Assembly (NCBI GenBank): GCA_019637815.1
Contig: JAHBUZ010000004.1
Span: 1 to 64,000, forward strand
Origin: Chloroflexota bacterium
Lineage (GTDB): Bacteria; Chloroflexota; Limnocylindria; Limnocylindrales; CSP1-4
Direction: 5' to 3'
DNA: 64,000 nucleotides
Of this stretch, positions 10,568 to 19,373 are shown one piece after another. The stretch's first letter is position 1, and every line of letters begins with the position of its first letter. The notes beneath the pieces were generated by a model. The model was not told the DNA's origin. It saw only the letters and a program-made list of their open reading frames with translations, and ran no database searches. The translations under genes were made by a program, and so were the position numbers.

Positions 10568-12799
10568 TCAGGAGGGGTCGCGCTGCACCGAGATGATGTC
10601 CCGCAGCTGTCCCAGGCGCTGCATCACCCGCGCGAGCTGGGCGACGGAGGTCACCTGGATGGTCGCGGTCACGGTCGCCCGGTGGTCCGGCTGGACCGTC
10701 ACGTGCGCGGCGACGATGTTGATGCGCGAATCGGCGACCACGTTGCTGATGTCCGACAGGAGCCCGGTCCGGTCATACGCCTCGATCCGGATCGCGATGG
10801 GATACGTCTGCTGCGCGGCGGTCTCCCACTCCACCTCGATGAGCCGGTCCCGGTCCCGCTCGTTGGTGATGGTGTGACACGTGGTCTGGTGGACCGTGAC
10901 CCCCCGACCGCGTGAGATGTAGCCGCGGATCGGATCCCCCGGGATGGGGTGACAGCACTTGCCGAAACGGACGAGCAGGTCCCCCACGCCCTTGACCCGG
11001 ATGCCACCGGTGCGCGGCGGGGGTGGCGGCGCGACCTGGGGCAGCACGGCACCGCTCGTGTCGGCGGACACGCCCAGCTTGGTGACCACGGACTGGGCGC
11101 TGACCGCGCCATAGCCGACCGCCGCATAGAAGTCATCGATGCTCGGGAAGCGACCCTGGTCCGCAAGGTCCTGGAGCTGCTCGTGGGGCACCTTGTCCAG
11201 CGAGGTCCGGGCGAGCCGCCGCAGCTCCCGATCGAGCGACTGCTTGCCGTGCGCGATGTTCTCGTCCCGCTGCTGGCGCTTGAACCACTGCCGGATCTTC
11301 TCCTTGGCATGGCTCGTGGTCACGATGTTCAGCCAGTCGCGGGACGGCCCGTGGGCGCTCTTCGTGGTCACGATCTCCACGATGTCGCCGTTCTTGAGCT
11401 TGTAGTCGAGCGGCACCAGGCGGTTGTTGACCTTGGCGCCGATACAGGCGTGCCCGATGTCCGTGTGGATGCGATACGCGAAGTCGAGCGGTGTGGCGCC
11501 GGCGGGCAGGTCCTTGACGTCCCCCCGGGGCGTGAACACGAACACCTGGTCCTGGAAGATGTCGAGCTTGACGCCCTCCACGAACTCCGTGGCGTCCGAG
11601 ACGTCCCGCTGCCAGTCCATCAGCTGGCGCAGCCAGGCGAGCTTGGCGTCGTAGTCACGCTCCGAGCGCGACCCCTCCTTGTAGCGCCAGTGGGCGGCGA
11701 TGCCCACCTCGCTCACGGAGTGCATCTCCTGGGTCCTGATCTGGACCTCCAGGGGCTTGCCGTCCAGCGCCACCACCGCGGTGTGGAGGCTCTGGTAGCC
11801 GTTGTTCTTGGGCATCGCGATGTAGTCGTCGAACTGGCCCGGGATCGGGCGCCACAGCGAGTGCACCACGCCGAGCGCGGCGTAGCAGTCCCGGACGTTG
11901 TCCACGAGCACCCGCACCGCGTGCACGTCGTAGATCTCCGCGAGCGCCGCGTTCTTGCGCTGCATCTTGCGGTGGATGCTGTGGATGTGCTTCGGCCGCC
12001 CGGACAGGTCCGCCTCCACACCGGCCTCCGTGAGCGCCGCCGCGAGGACCTCCATGGCGCGCTTGACGTACGCCTCGCGGGCGCGTCGGCGGCTCTCCAG
12101 CTGCCGCGCCAGGTCCCGGTAGGCGTCCGGCTCGAGCGCCTTGAAGCAGAGGTCCTCCAGCTCCCACTTGAACTGCCAGATGCCCAGTCGCTCCGCGAGC
12201 GGGGCATAGATCTCCAGGGTCTGGCGCGCGATGCGTTGCTGCTTCTCGATGGGCAGGGCGGAGAGCGTGCGCATGTTGTGCAGCCGGTCCGCGAGCTTGA
12301 TGAGCACCACGCGGATGTCCTCCGCCATGGCCAGGAACATCTTCCGGATGTTCTCCGCCTGCTGCTCCTCGTGGCTGCGTGCGCTGAACTTGGACAGCTT
12401 CGTGACGCCGTCCACCAGGTGCGCGACATCCGCCCCGAAGCGCTCCTCGACATCCGCGAGCGAGTACTCGGTGTCCTCCGGCACGTCATGGAGCAGCGCT
12501 GCCTGCACCGCGTCCGGGTCGAGGCCGAGCTCCGCGAGGATCTCCGCGACCGCCAGCGGATGGGTGATGTACGGCTCCCCGGACGCCCGTCGCTGGGGTC
12601 CGTGCGCCTCACGCGCGAAGCGGTAGGCCTCCATGACCGGCGCCGGGTCCGCGGTGGGATATCGCTCGTGCAGCTCCGCCTGGATGCGCTTCGCGGTCGC
12701 ATCGAGGGCGCGAGACGACGCGAAGGGCGCGGCGACCGGGGGCACCGTGGTCCGGCGCCCGTTCCGCGGCGCCTTGGACGACGAGACGTGGAGGGACAT
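10568..12799 (-). CDS. rel: Bifunctional (p)ppGpp synthetase/hydrolase, long Rel
   Basis: 743 residues; makes and degrades the stringent-response alarmones. Domains in order: HD hydrolase (about 60-190) with the metal motif ALLHDVPEDT intact; RelA synthetase (about 245-360) with YDVHAVRVLVD and FDDYIAMPKNNGYQSLHTAV; TGS (about 400-460, VFVFTPRGDVKDLPAGATPLDFA); a conserved cysteine/histidine segment (VRFGKCCHPIPGDPI); and a C-terminal ACT domain (about 665-743). Intact catalytic motifs in both halves indicate both activities. The start MSLHVSSSKAPRNG at 12799 is the first plausible codon. It is divergent from the lipoprotein gene with only 26 bp between the start codons. Confidence 0.96.
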   Translation of the reverse strand: MSLHVSSSKAPRNGRRTTVPPVAAPFASSRALDATAKRIQAELHERYPTADPAPVMEAYRFAREAHGPQRRASGEPYITHPLAVAEILAELGLDPDAVQAALLHDVPEDTEYSLADVEERFGADVAHLVDGVTKLSKFSARSHEEQQAENIRKMFLAMAEDIRVVLIKLADRLHNMRTLSALPIEKQQRIARQTLEIYAPLAERLGIWQFKWELEDLCFKALEPDAYRDLARQLESRRRAREAYVKRAMEVLAAALTEAGVEADLSGRPKHIHSIHRKMQRKNAALAEIYDVHAVRVLVDNVRDCYAALGVVHSLWRPIPGQFDDYIAMPKNNGYQSLHTAVVALDGKPLEVQIRTQEMHSVSEVGIAAHWRYKEGSRSERDYDAKLAWLRQLMDWQRDVSDATEFVEGVKLDIFQDQVFVFTPRGDVKDLPAGATPLDFAYRIHTDIGHACIGAKVNNRLVPLDYKLKNGDIVEIVTTKSAHGPSRDWLNIVTTSHAKEKIRQWFKRQQRDENIAHGKQSLDRELRRLARTSLDKVPHEQLQDLADQGRFPSIDDFYAAVGYGAVSAQSVVTKLGVSADTSGAVLPQVAPPPPPRTGGIRVKGVGDLLVRFGKCCHPIPGDPIRGYISRGRGVTVHQTTCHTITNERDRDRLIEVEWETAAQQTYPIAIRIEAYDRTGLLSDISNVVADSRINIVAAHVTVQPDHRATVTATIQVTSVAQLARVMQRLGQLRDIISVQRDPS

Positions 12800-12825
12800 C
12801 GTGATCCAGTGTACCGTGCAGCATC

Positions 12826-14226
12826 GTGCGATCCATCGACACCCGACACCGGCTCGCCGCGGTCGCATCCGCGCTCGCACTGCTCGTCGCCGGTTGCGGT
12901 GCGACTCAGCCGGCGACGCCCGACGACCGGTCCGGGGCACTCCACCGCCTGGCCGCCGTCGGTCAGGCGGCTCCCGCAGCGACCCCCATCGGACCGACCG
13001 ATGCCGGCGCGTCACCCGGCCACTCGTTCGACCCGCTGGCGACCCCGGCTATCGAGGCGTCGCCGTCACCCGGCGCAACGGCATCGCTCTTGCCGAGCGC
13101 GCCGCCGAGCGCCCTCCCCTCGAGCGGACCGGTCCTCGATGCCAGCACGCCGTTCGACGAGCGCACGCAGCGGGCCCTCCAGCGCGTCCTCGACACCGCG
13201 CGAGCGCGCATCCCGACGCCCGGCATCTCCGTCGCCATCCGGACCCGTGATGGCCGCCTGTGGTTGGGCGTCAGCGGCGATCGCCAGCTGTCCCCCGTGC
13301 GCCCGGTGGACACGGACACCGTGTTCAGCATCGCGAGCATCACCAAGACCTTCGTGACCGCGACGATCATGCAGCTCGTGGACGAGGGGCGGCTGACCCT
13401 CGACACCCGGCTGTCGCGGTTCCTCCCGGACTATCCACGAGCGAAGCGCATCACCATCCGGCACCTGCTCGCGCACACGAGCGGGGTGTTCAACTACTTC
13501 GAGAGCCCGGCCTACCAGCGCGCCGCCTACCGCGACCCGTCCCGACGCTGGACCACACGTCACATCCTGGGCTTCACGGGCCCCGCCTACTGCGATCCGG
13601 GAGACTGCTACCACTACTCGAACACGAACTTCATCCTCCTCGGCGAGGTCATCCGCTCGGTCACCGGACGGTCCGTGGCGCGCGAGATCCGCGACCGCTT
13701 CCTCCAGCCGCTGGGCCTCGAGCAGACGGGGTATCAGCCCAACGACCCCACGCCCCAGGACGCGGCCCATGGACATCTCTGGGGCGGTCGGGACGTCTTC
13801 TACGACTGGACGCGCTCCAGCCGCCGGTTGCCCACGATGTCCGTGGCGACGCTCGCCGGCTCGGCAGGCGCGATGTTCTCCAACGCGGCCGATCTCGCGA
13901 CCTGGATGGTGGCGCTGTACGGGTCGGACCGCGTGGTCCGACCGGACCTGCTGACGGAGATGCTCACCTTCCGCAAGCGTGATGAATACGGCCTTGGCAC
14001 GCGCACGCGCATCTTCGACGGGCGTCGCGCCGTGGGGCACGGCGGCAGCCTGCGCGGCTACGAGAACCAGGCGTGGTACTTCCCGAAGGAGGGCGTGTCC
14101 ATCGTGCTGCTCTCGAACCGCGGTCTGTATCTGCCGGACCGGACCGTGCGTCAGCTGGCGCGCACGCTCTGGCGGCACATCGACGTGCCGGAGCCGCAGT
14201 ACGACCCGAGCCGCAACACTCGCTGA
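12826..14226 (+). CDS. Beta-lactamase-family serine hydrolase lipoprotein
   Basis: 466 residues. The N-terminus is a lipoprotein signal with lipobox LVAGC (cysteine 24), followed by a 90-residue alanine/serine/proline linker. The hydrolase domain starts near residue 110. It has the nucleophile motif S171-I-T-K174 in FSIASITKTF, the tyrosine motif HYSNTN, and a C-terminal HGGSLRG in place of the KTG triad, all typical of class C beta-lactamase-like D-aminopeptidases and esterases (Pfam Beta-lactamase). It is probably anchored to the outer face of the membrane and acts on cell-wall peptides or esters. True beta-lactam hydrolysis is not implied. GTG start at 12826. Confidence 0.9.
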   Translation: MRSIDTRHRLAAVASALALLVAGCGATQPATPDDRSGALHRLAAVGQAAPAATPIGPTDAGASPGHSFDPLATPAIEASPSPGATASLLPSAPPSALPSSGPVLDASTPFDERTQRALQRVLDTARARIPTPGISVAIRTRDGRLWLGVSGDRQLSPVRPVDTDTVFSIASITKTFVTATIMQLVDEGRLTLDTRLSRFLPDYPRAKRITIRHLLAHTSGVFNYFESPAYQRAAYRDPSRRWTTRHILGFTGPAYCDPGDCYHYSNTNFILLGEVIRSVTGRSVAREIRDRFLQPLGLEQTGYQPNDPTPQDAAHGHLWGGRDVFYDWTRSSRRLPTMSVATLAGSAGAMFSNAADLATWMVALYGSDRVVRPDLLTEMLTFRKRDEYGLGTRTRIFDGRRAVGHGGSLRGYENQAWYFPKEGVSIVLLSNRGLYLPDRTVRQLARTLWRHIDVPEPQYDPSRNTR

Positions 14227-14296
14227 GCCACGGCCCGGGGCCGATGCGCCGACAGCGCGGCGACCGACCGCGGGCGGCGATCCGACCGCCGGGCGG

Positions 14297-15583
14297 CTAC
14301 CGGCCGCGCGCTGCCCGGAACGCTCGACCCAGGACCGGCCAGGGTGCGTGCTCCCAGGCCCCCACGAGCTGGATCGGCTGCGCGCCCCACTGGGACTTGA
14401 AGCGGAACAGGCTCCACAGCGGATGCGACTCGTCGCGGGGCAGCCCGGGCGCCTGGTGATTGTCCACGCCGCTCATGTCGTAGGTCGCGAAGCCCGCCTC
14501 GGCAGCCCAGCGGATGATCGTCCACTGGAGCAGGAAGTTCGCCGCGAAGCGGGGCCCGGTCGCCTTCACCTCGGACCCGGCATCCGTGGCGGCGTCCTCG
14601 GACCCGGCGGTCGCGACCGGCCCGGGTTCGGGCACGGGTTCGGCCGGCAGGTCCGCCTCCCCCGCCTCGAACAGGACCGCCCGGTCGCCCGAGTGATGCA
14701 CCAGGGTGTAGGCAAGGTCCCGGTCCTCGTGGCGTGCGATCCAGAGCGACGCGTTGCCCGACCGGATGAGCGCCAGCGCGGCCTGGTCGTGATACGTCTC
14801 CGGTCGCAGGACGTCCCCGAAGCCCCGTCGTCTGCCAGTCTCGGCGAGCATCCGGTACGACGCGGCGAGCGCCTCCCGAAGCGCCGCGTCATCGGACCCT
14901 GCGTCGTAGCGCACGACGTCCACACCCGCCTTGCGGCACCGTTCGACGTTCCGACGCGCGTTCTGGTTGAGCTGCCGCCACTGCGACCCCTCGTCGTCAT
15001 GGAGCGGCACGTGCATCGCGGTCGTGGACACCTGGACGGCTCGCTCGGCACGGGTGAAGCCGGACGCCGGGAGCGTGGCGGCGAGATCCGTGTCCACCGC
15101 CCACACGGGGTCGACGACCAGGAGCGCCGCATGCCGGCGACGGGCGAGCTGCCGAAGGCCCCGCAGCGCGGCGGCGCCGTCCACGGCCACGACATCGGCG
15201 CCACCGGCCCGCGTCTCGCCCGCGTCCGTCGGCCCGCCACCGGCGCGCACGGGATCCCGCAGCAACACTGGGCCGAGCGGTGCATACAGGAACCGCCCGA
15301 GACCACCGACCGGGCCCGCCACCCGACGTCCGAGGCCACCGAGCCGCCGGAGCACCGGCTCCGCGAGGTCGCGCTCCTGGACCGACGCCACGGCCACGGG
15401 CGTGCCGTCCAGCTCGATGCGCACCCGGATGACCCGCCAGCCGCCCGCGGCCTTCAGCTCGCCCCAGGCGTGGGACTGGAGCGCCTCGCCACGTGGCGAG
15501 CGTGCCGCGAGGGCGTCCCAGGTCGTGGCGTCGGCATCCGTCATGTCGACGAGGGTCACCCGTCCGGTGCGGTCGGTCGTCAT
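14297..15583 (-). CDS. FemAB-type interpeptide transferase (copy 2, next to murE)
   Basis: 428 residues. The FemAB pattern is clear: ARSPRGEALQSHAWGELKAAGGW near the N-terminus, 'QLNQNARRNVERCRKAGVDVV' at about residues 205-225, and a C-terminal RFAANFLLQWTIIRWAAEAGFATYDMSG followed by the usual short basic tail. An alanine/glutamate-rich insert at about 310-345 (GSEDAATDAGSEVKATG) is unusual and probably a flexible loop. The ATG at 15583 overlaps the murE stop (ATGA), so it is translated with murE. Expected to add an amino acid to the lipid II pentapeptide at the membrane; the donor is unknown. Confidence 0.88.
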   Translation of the reverse strand: MTTDRTGRVTLVDMTDADATTWDALAARSPRGEALQSHAWGELKAAGGWRVIRVRIELDGTPVAVASVQERDLAEPVLRRLGGLGRRVAGPVGGLGRFLYAPLGPVLLRDPVRAGGGPTDAGETRAGGADVVAVDGAAALRGLRQLARRRHAALLVVDPVWAVDTDLAATLPASGFTRAERAVQVSTTAMHVPLHDDEGSQWRQLNQNARRNVERCRKAGVDVVRYDAGSDDAALREALAASYRMLAETGRRRGFGDVLRPETYHDQAALALIRSGNASLWIARHEDRDLAYTLVHHSGDRAVLFEAGEADLPAEPVPEPGPVATAGSEDAATDAGSEVKATGPRFAANFLLQWTIIRWAAEAGFATYDMSGVDNHQAPGLPRDESHPLWSLFRFKSQWGAQPIQLVGAWEHAPWPVLGRAFRAARGR

Positions 15584-17172
15584 CCGGCATACCCCAGCTC
15601 GGCGAGCGCCTCGACCGCGGTCGCCGTCTCATCCCAGGGCACGGGTCCGTCCGCCAGCTCGATGGTGCGCTCGTGGCCCTTGCCGGCGAGCAGCACCACA
15701 TCCCCGCGCCGCGCCTGGCCGAGCGCCTCCCGGATGGCCGCGCCACGGTCCGCGATGAGCAGCAGGTCGCGGCCACGCTGTCGTCCGGCCCGCTCCGCGC
15801 CCACCGCGATCTGGTCGAGGATCGCGTCCCGGTCCTCCGACCGGGGATCCTCGTCCGTGACCACGACGAGACGGCACCGGGCGCCGGCCACCCGGCCCAT
15901 CATGGGTCGCTTGGCGACGTCCCGGTCGCCGGCGGAGCCGAACACCGCGATGAGCCCGCCACCCCCGGCAGCGGCCAGCGGCGCGATGGCATCGAGCGCC
16001 TTCTCGAGCGCCTCGGGAGAGTGGGCGTAGTCCACGATGACCCGGAACGGCTGCCCTCGCTCGACCGACTCCATGCGTCCGGGCACCCGCTCCAGCGCCT
16101 CGAGACCCGCGCGCATCGCCACGGGGTCGAGACCGAGCGCCTCCCCCACCCCGATCGCCGCGAGCGTGTTGTGGACGTTGAAGCGACCGGCGAGGCGGAT
16201 GCGGACCGAGTCCGCCCAACGGGGCGTCTGGACGCCGATCGTCAGCTCCCGCCCATCCCGGACCGAGACCGCCCGGATGGCGGCATCAGCGGATGGACCC
16301 GCCGCGTAGCCGTGGATCGTGGCAGCCGCGCTGCGCGCCGCGTCGAGGAACATGGGCGCGACCGGATCATCGAGGTTGATGACGGCATGCTTGCCGTGTC
16401 CCTTGTCCGGGTTGGCCGGACCCGCGGCCAGCGCTTCGAAGAGCCGCAGCTTCGCTGCCCGATATGCCTCGAGCGTGCCGTGGAACTCGAGATGCTCGTG
16501 GGTCACGTTCGTGTGCACCGCGACGTCCCATGCCACATCCGTGACCCGGTCCTGGGCAAGGCCGTGGGAGGTCGCCTCCACGACCCCAAAGCGGTCGCCA
16601 CCGTCGAGCATCGCGCGGAGGTGCTCCTGGAGCTCAGGCGCCTCGGGGGTCGTGGCCCGACCCGGATTGCCGAGGTGCTGTCCGCCCGCGATGACATCGA
16701 TGGTGCCCAGCAGCCCGGTCCGCAGGCCGCACGCCTCCAGCATCGAGCGGACCAGCCACGCGGTCGTGGTCTTGCCGTCCGTCCCCGTGATGCCCACGAT
16801 CCCCAGGTGATGGCTGGGATCGCCGGCCACCCACGCCGCGCTCGTGGCGAGCGCGGGCCGTGCGGCACGCACCAGGACCTGGGGGATGCCGGGCGCCGGC
16901 ACGGCGCGCTCCAGGACCAGCGCGACGGCACCGCCCGCGACGGCGGAGAGCGCGTGGTCGTGGCCATCGTGGTGCTGGCCGGGCACCGCCACGAACAGCC
17001 AGCCGGGTCGGACGCATCGGGAATCCGCGGTGACCCCCGACACGCTCGTGGTGTCCAGGCGGCTGATGGAGCCCGGCACGGACCGGAGCAGGTCGCGTCC
17101 CTCCAGGCGTCGCACGAGGTCCGCAAGGGAGCCGGGCGAGCGGATCCCCTCGATGGTCGTGCCGAGGCTCAC
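15580..17172 (-). CDS. murE: UDP-MurNAc-tripeptide ligase
   Basis: 530 residues; adds the third, diamino, residue to UDP-MurNAc-L-Ala-D-Glu in the cytoplasm. The N-terminal substrate domain contains TTSVSGVTADSRCVRPGWLFVAVPG. The central ATP site is GITGTDGKTTTAWLV, with ATTPEAPELQ and EATSHGLAQDR after it. The C-terminal domain carries VIVDYAHSPEALEKAL, and VTDEDPRSEDRD stands where the residue-selecting 'D.PR' motif lies. An arginine there suggests meso-diaminopimelate or a related diamino acid, not settled. The GTG at 17172 overlaps the stop of the tandem FemAB gene. The long frame upstream of this codon is the antisense of that gene's end. Confidence 0.95.
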   Translation of the reverse strand: MSLGTTIEGIRSPGSLADLVRRLEGRDLLRSVPGSISRLDTTSVSGVTADSRCVRPGWLFVAVPGQHHDGHDHALSAVAGGAVALVLERAVPAPGIPQVLVRAARPALATSAAWVAGDPSHHLGIVGITGTDGKTTTAWLVRSMLEACGLRTGLLGTIDVIAGGQHLGNPGRATTPEAPELQEHLRAMLDGGDRFGVVEATSHGLAQDRVTDVAWDVAVHTNVTHEHLEFHGTLEAYRAAKLRLFEALAAGPANPDKGHGKHAVINLDDPVAPMFLDAARSAAATIHGYAAGPSADAAIRAVSVRDGRELTIGVQTPRWADSVRIRLAGRFNVHNTLAAIGVGEALGLDPVAMRAGLEALERVPGRMESVERGQPFRVIVDYAHSPEALEKALDAIAPLAAAGGGGLIAVFGSAGDRDVAKRPMMGRVAGARCRLVVVTDEDPRSEDRDAILDQIAVGAERAGRQRGRDLLLIADRGAAIREALGQARRGDVVLLAGKGHERTIELADGPVPWDETATAVEALAELGYAG

Positions 17173-19373
17173 CGAGCGCCCCGGGACAAGGCGCCCGTGA
17201 CCCGTCGCGCCGTGCCCAGCAGACCGGCGCGTGCCTCCATGTAGCGCACCGCCATGGGGCGCAGGACGAGCCGTCGGGCGGGGGTCCGCACGACCCAGGT
17301 CGCTCCGAAGGACGCCTTGTGGACATACAGGCCGTGGTTCGGCTCCCCGGGGCCGGGTGGCTCGCGATGACCGGCCAGGTCCACGCCTCCCAGCTCGATG
17401 GCCGTGGCACCGTCGGTGAGCGCGTCCCGGATGGCCGTCCAGCGCACGAGATGCATCGTGCCGGGCAGCTCGCGACGGAGCGATGCACGGTCCGCGGAGT
17501 ACGCGGTGGCATGCATGCCCCCCTGGAGGAAGATGAGCAGGCCGCCCGCGAGCACCCCCTCGTGCTCCGCGACCAGCAGCCGTGCCTGCCCCGCGGCGAT
17601 GAGTCGGCGCCATGCGGCGAGATAGCCCAGCTCCGGGCGCATCGCGATGCCCAGGTCATCGGCGCGCTCCACGAGCAGCCCCCCGAAGGCATCGAGCAGC
17701 TCGCCGGTGGTGTCCCGCCGAACGACCGTGCCGACCTTCTCCGCGCCCCGCACCCGCTGACGGGTCGTCTTGGCGACGCCGGACCAGAGCCCCTCCTCGG
17801 TCGTGCCCGCCGGCAGCGCCAGGCGCATCACGTGGATCGAGGGCTGGTACTCGTCCGCCGGGAGGGCGCCGAGCGCATCCATCGCCGTCTCGTACGCCGG
17901 GTCGTGGTCGAGCTCCGGATCCACGAACAGCTCCCGGGCGCCGAGGTCCCGCATGGCGTCCGCGAGCGCACCGATGTGTGCGGCGAGCTCCGGACCCGTG
18001 CCGCCGCCGTGCGCCGGGCCACGCCGCACCGTCGCCACGACCCCCGGGGCGAGCGCCTGGCGCCGCAGCACCACGAGCGCGGTGCGTCCGTCGCTGAACG
18101 TCACGAACCGGGGATCGGCGCCCTGCGCCCGGCGGTGGTCCGCCCATGCCGTCCCCTGCATCACGTGGCCGCCCGGGACCGCCACGCTCCGCGCGTCCCA
18201 GTCGACCGGTGGCGCGGTGTCGATGGACACGACCCGCGGGGCACCCGCGGCTCGGGACGTGGCGGCGTGGGTGCCCCCGCCTCCCGTGGTGCTCGTGGTA
18301 TCCCGAGACCCGCCAAGTCGGACCTGCCGCAGGCGGCTCAGCCCCGCGAACCCGTCATGCACCAGGCGGTTGGTGACCAGCTCCCACGCCCCGATGTACT
18401 GCCGCTCGACACCACCGAAGGACGCCTTGAACTCGGCGACGCCCTCGTGGTCGGTGCCCCACATGTCGTACCAGCGCATACCCCGGTCACGCGACCGACG
18501 CATCGACTCCCACTTCACGAGGTAGTTGGCACGCCCCTGGGCCCCGGCACGGCTCGACGCACCGTAGCGCTCGATGACCCGGTCGCCGCAATCGAGCAGC
18601 ATCAGCGTCGCCGCCGGTGTCCCGTCGCCATCACGAGCCACCAGGAGGTGGGCAAGGCCATGCCGCTCGAAGGCGCGGAAGGTCTCGCGGAAGGCCGCGT
18701 TCGCCTCGAACCCCACGCGCCGGGCGGTCTCGAGATACAGCTCGCCGAAGGCATCGAGCCCGGCCTCGCCTTCATCCGCCACGCCGAACCCGCTGCGTCG
18801 CGCCTTGTTGACCGACCAGCGGGCGCTGGAGCGCAGATCGGACCAGAGGTCCTCCTCCGGACGTGTGAGGTCCACGATCCGGGTGCGGTCGATCTGGATG
18901 GCGGGCAGTCGACGCCAGCCCAGCTCGGACAGCCACGTCTCCACCTCGCCGGGTGCCACCTCCGGGTCGATGACCACGTGGGACAGCCGGTACCGGGCCG
19001 CGTCACGCTGGAGCCGCCCGGTGAAGGCCGCGAGCGATGGCCGGTCGAGGGTCGCGGCGGCGACCGGACCGCGCGTCGCATAGGCTCGCTGGAACGGACC
19101 GGGCGACATGCGGTGGAGCAGCAGCTGGGCACCCACCAGGCCCGTCGGACCCTCGGTGACCACGCGTGTCGAGCGCCAGCCCTTGGCGAGGCTTGCCTCC
19201 GCCCATGCGGAGAGTTGGGGATAGGAGCCGTTGGGTGCCGCGGCCACGAACGCATCCCACGCTGCGTCATCGGCGACGAGCCGGGTGAGGTCGTCACGCG
19301 CCGAGACCGTGCCAGCGGTCTCGAGTCCCGCGTCGTCGGGCGCTCGGGCCGTGTCGATGGTCGAGGTCGTCAT
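17169..19373 (-). CDS. Tandem fusion of two FemAB-type transferase domains
   Basis: 734 residues, about twice the usual length. Domain 1 (about 30-345) has RIVDLTRPEEDLWSDLRSSAR, RANYLVKWESMRRSRDRGM and FKASFGGVERQYIGAWELV. A glycine/threonine-rich linker (about 360-385) follows. Domain 2 (about 390-720) has LPAGTTEEGLWSGVAKTTR, LPGTMHLVRWTAIRDALTD and VHKASFGATWVVRTPARRL. Both copies keep the binding-groove signatures, so both may be active. The two halves are not near-identical, so the fusion is not a recent duplication. ATGA overlap with murJ upstream and GTGA with murE downstream place it in one murJ-fem-murE-fem transcript. Likely builds a peptide cross-bridge on lipid II. Confidence 0.9.
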   Translation of the reverse strand: MTTSTIDTARAPDDAGLETAGTVSARDDLTRLVADDAAWDAFVAAAPNGSYPQLSAWAEASLAKGWRSTRVVTEGPTGLVGAQLLLHRMSPGPFQRAYATRGPVAAATLDRPSLAAFTGRLQRDAARYRLSHVVIDPEVAPGEVETWLSELGWRRLPAIQIDRTRIVDLTRPEEDLWSDLRSSARWSVNKARRSGFGVADEGEAGLDAFGELYLETARRVGFEANAAFRETFRAFERHGLAHLLVARDGDGTPAATLMLLDCGDRVIERYGASSRAGAQGRANYLVKWESMRRSRDRGMRWYDMWGTDHEGVAEFKASFGGVERQYIGAWELVTNRLVHDGFAGLSRLRQVRLGGSRDTTSTTGGGGTHAATSRAAGAPRVVSIDTAPPVDWDARSVAVPGGHVMQGTAWADHRRAQGADPRFVTFSDGRTALVVLRRQALAPGVVATVRRGPAHGGGTGPELAAHIGALADAMRDLGARELFVDPELDHDPAYETAMDALGALPADEYQPSIHVMRLALPAGTTEEGLWSGVAKTTRQRVRGAEKVGTVVRRDTTGELLDAFGGLLVERADDLGIAMRPELGYLAAWRRLIAAGQARLLVAEHEGVLAGGLLIFLQGGMHATAYSADRASLRRELPGTMHLVRWTAIRDALTDGATAIELGGVDLAGHREPPGPGEPNHGLYVHKASFGATWVVRTPARRLVLRPMAVRYMEARAGLLGTARRVTGALSRGAR

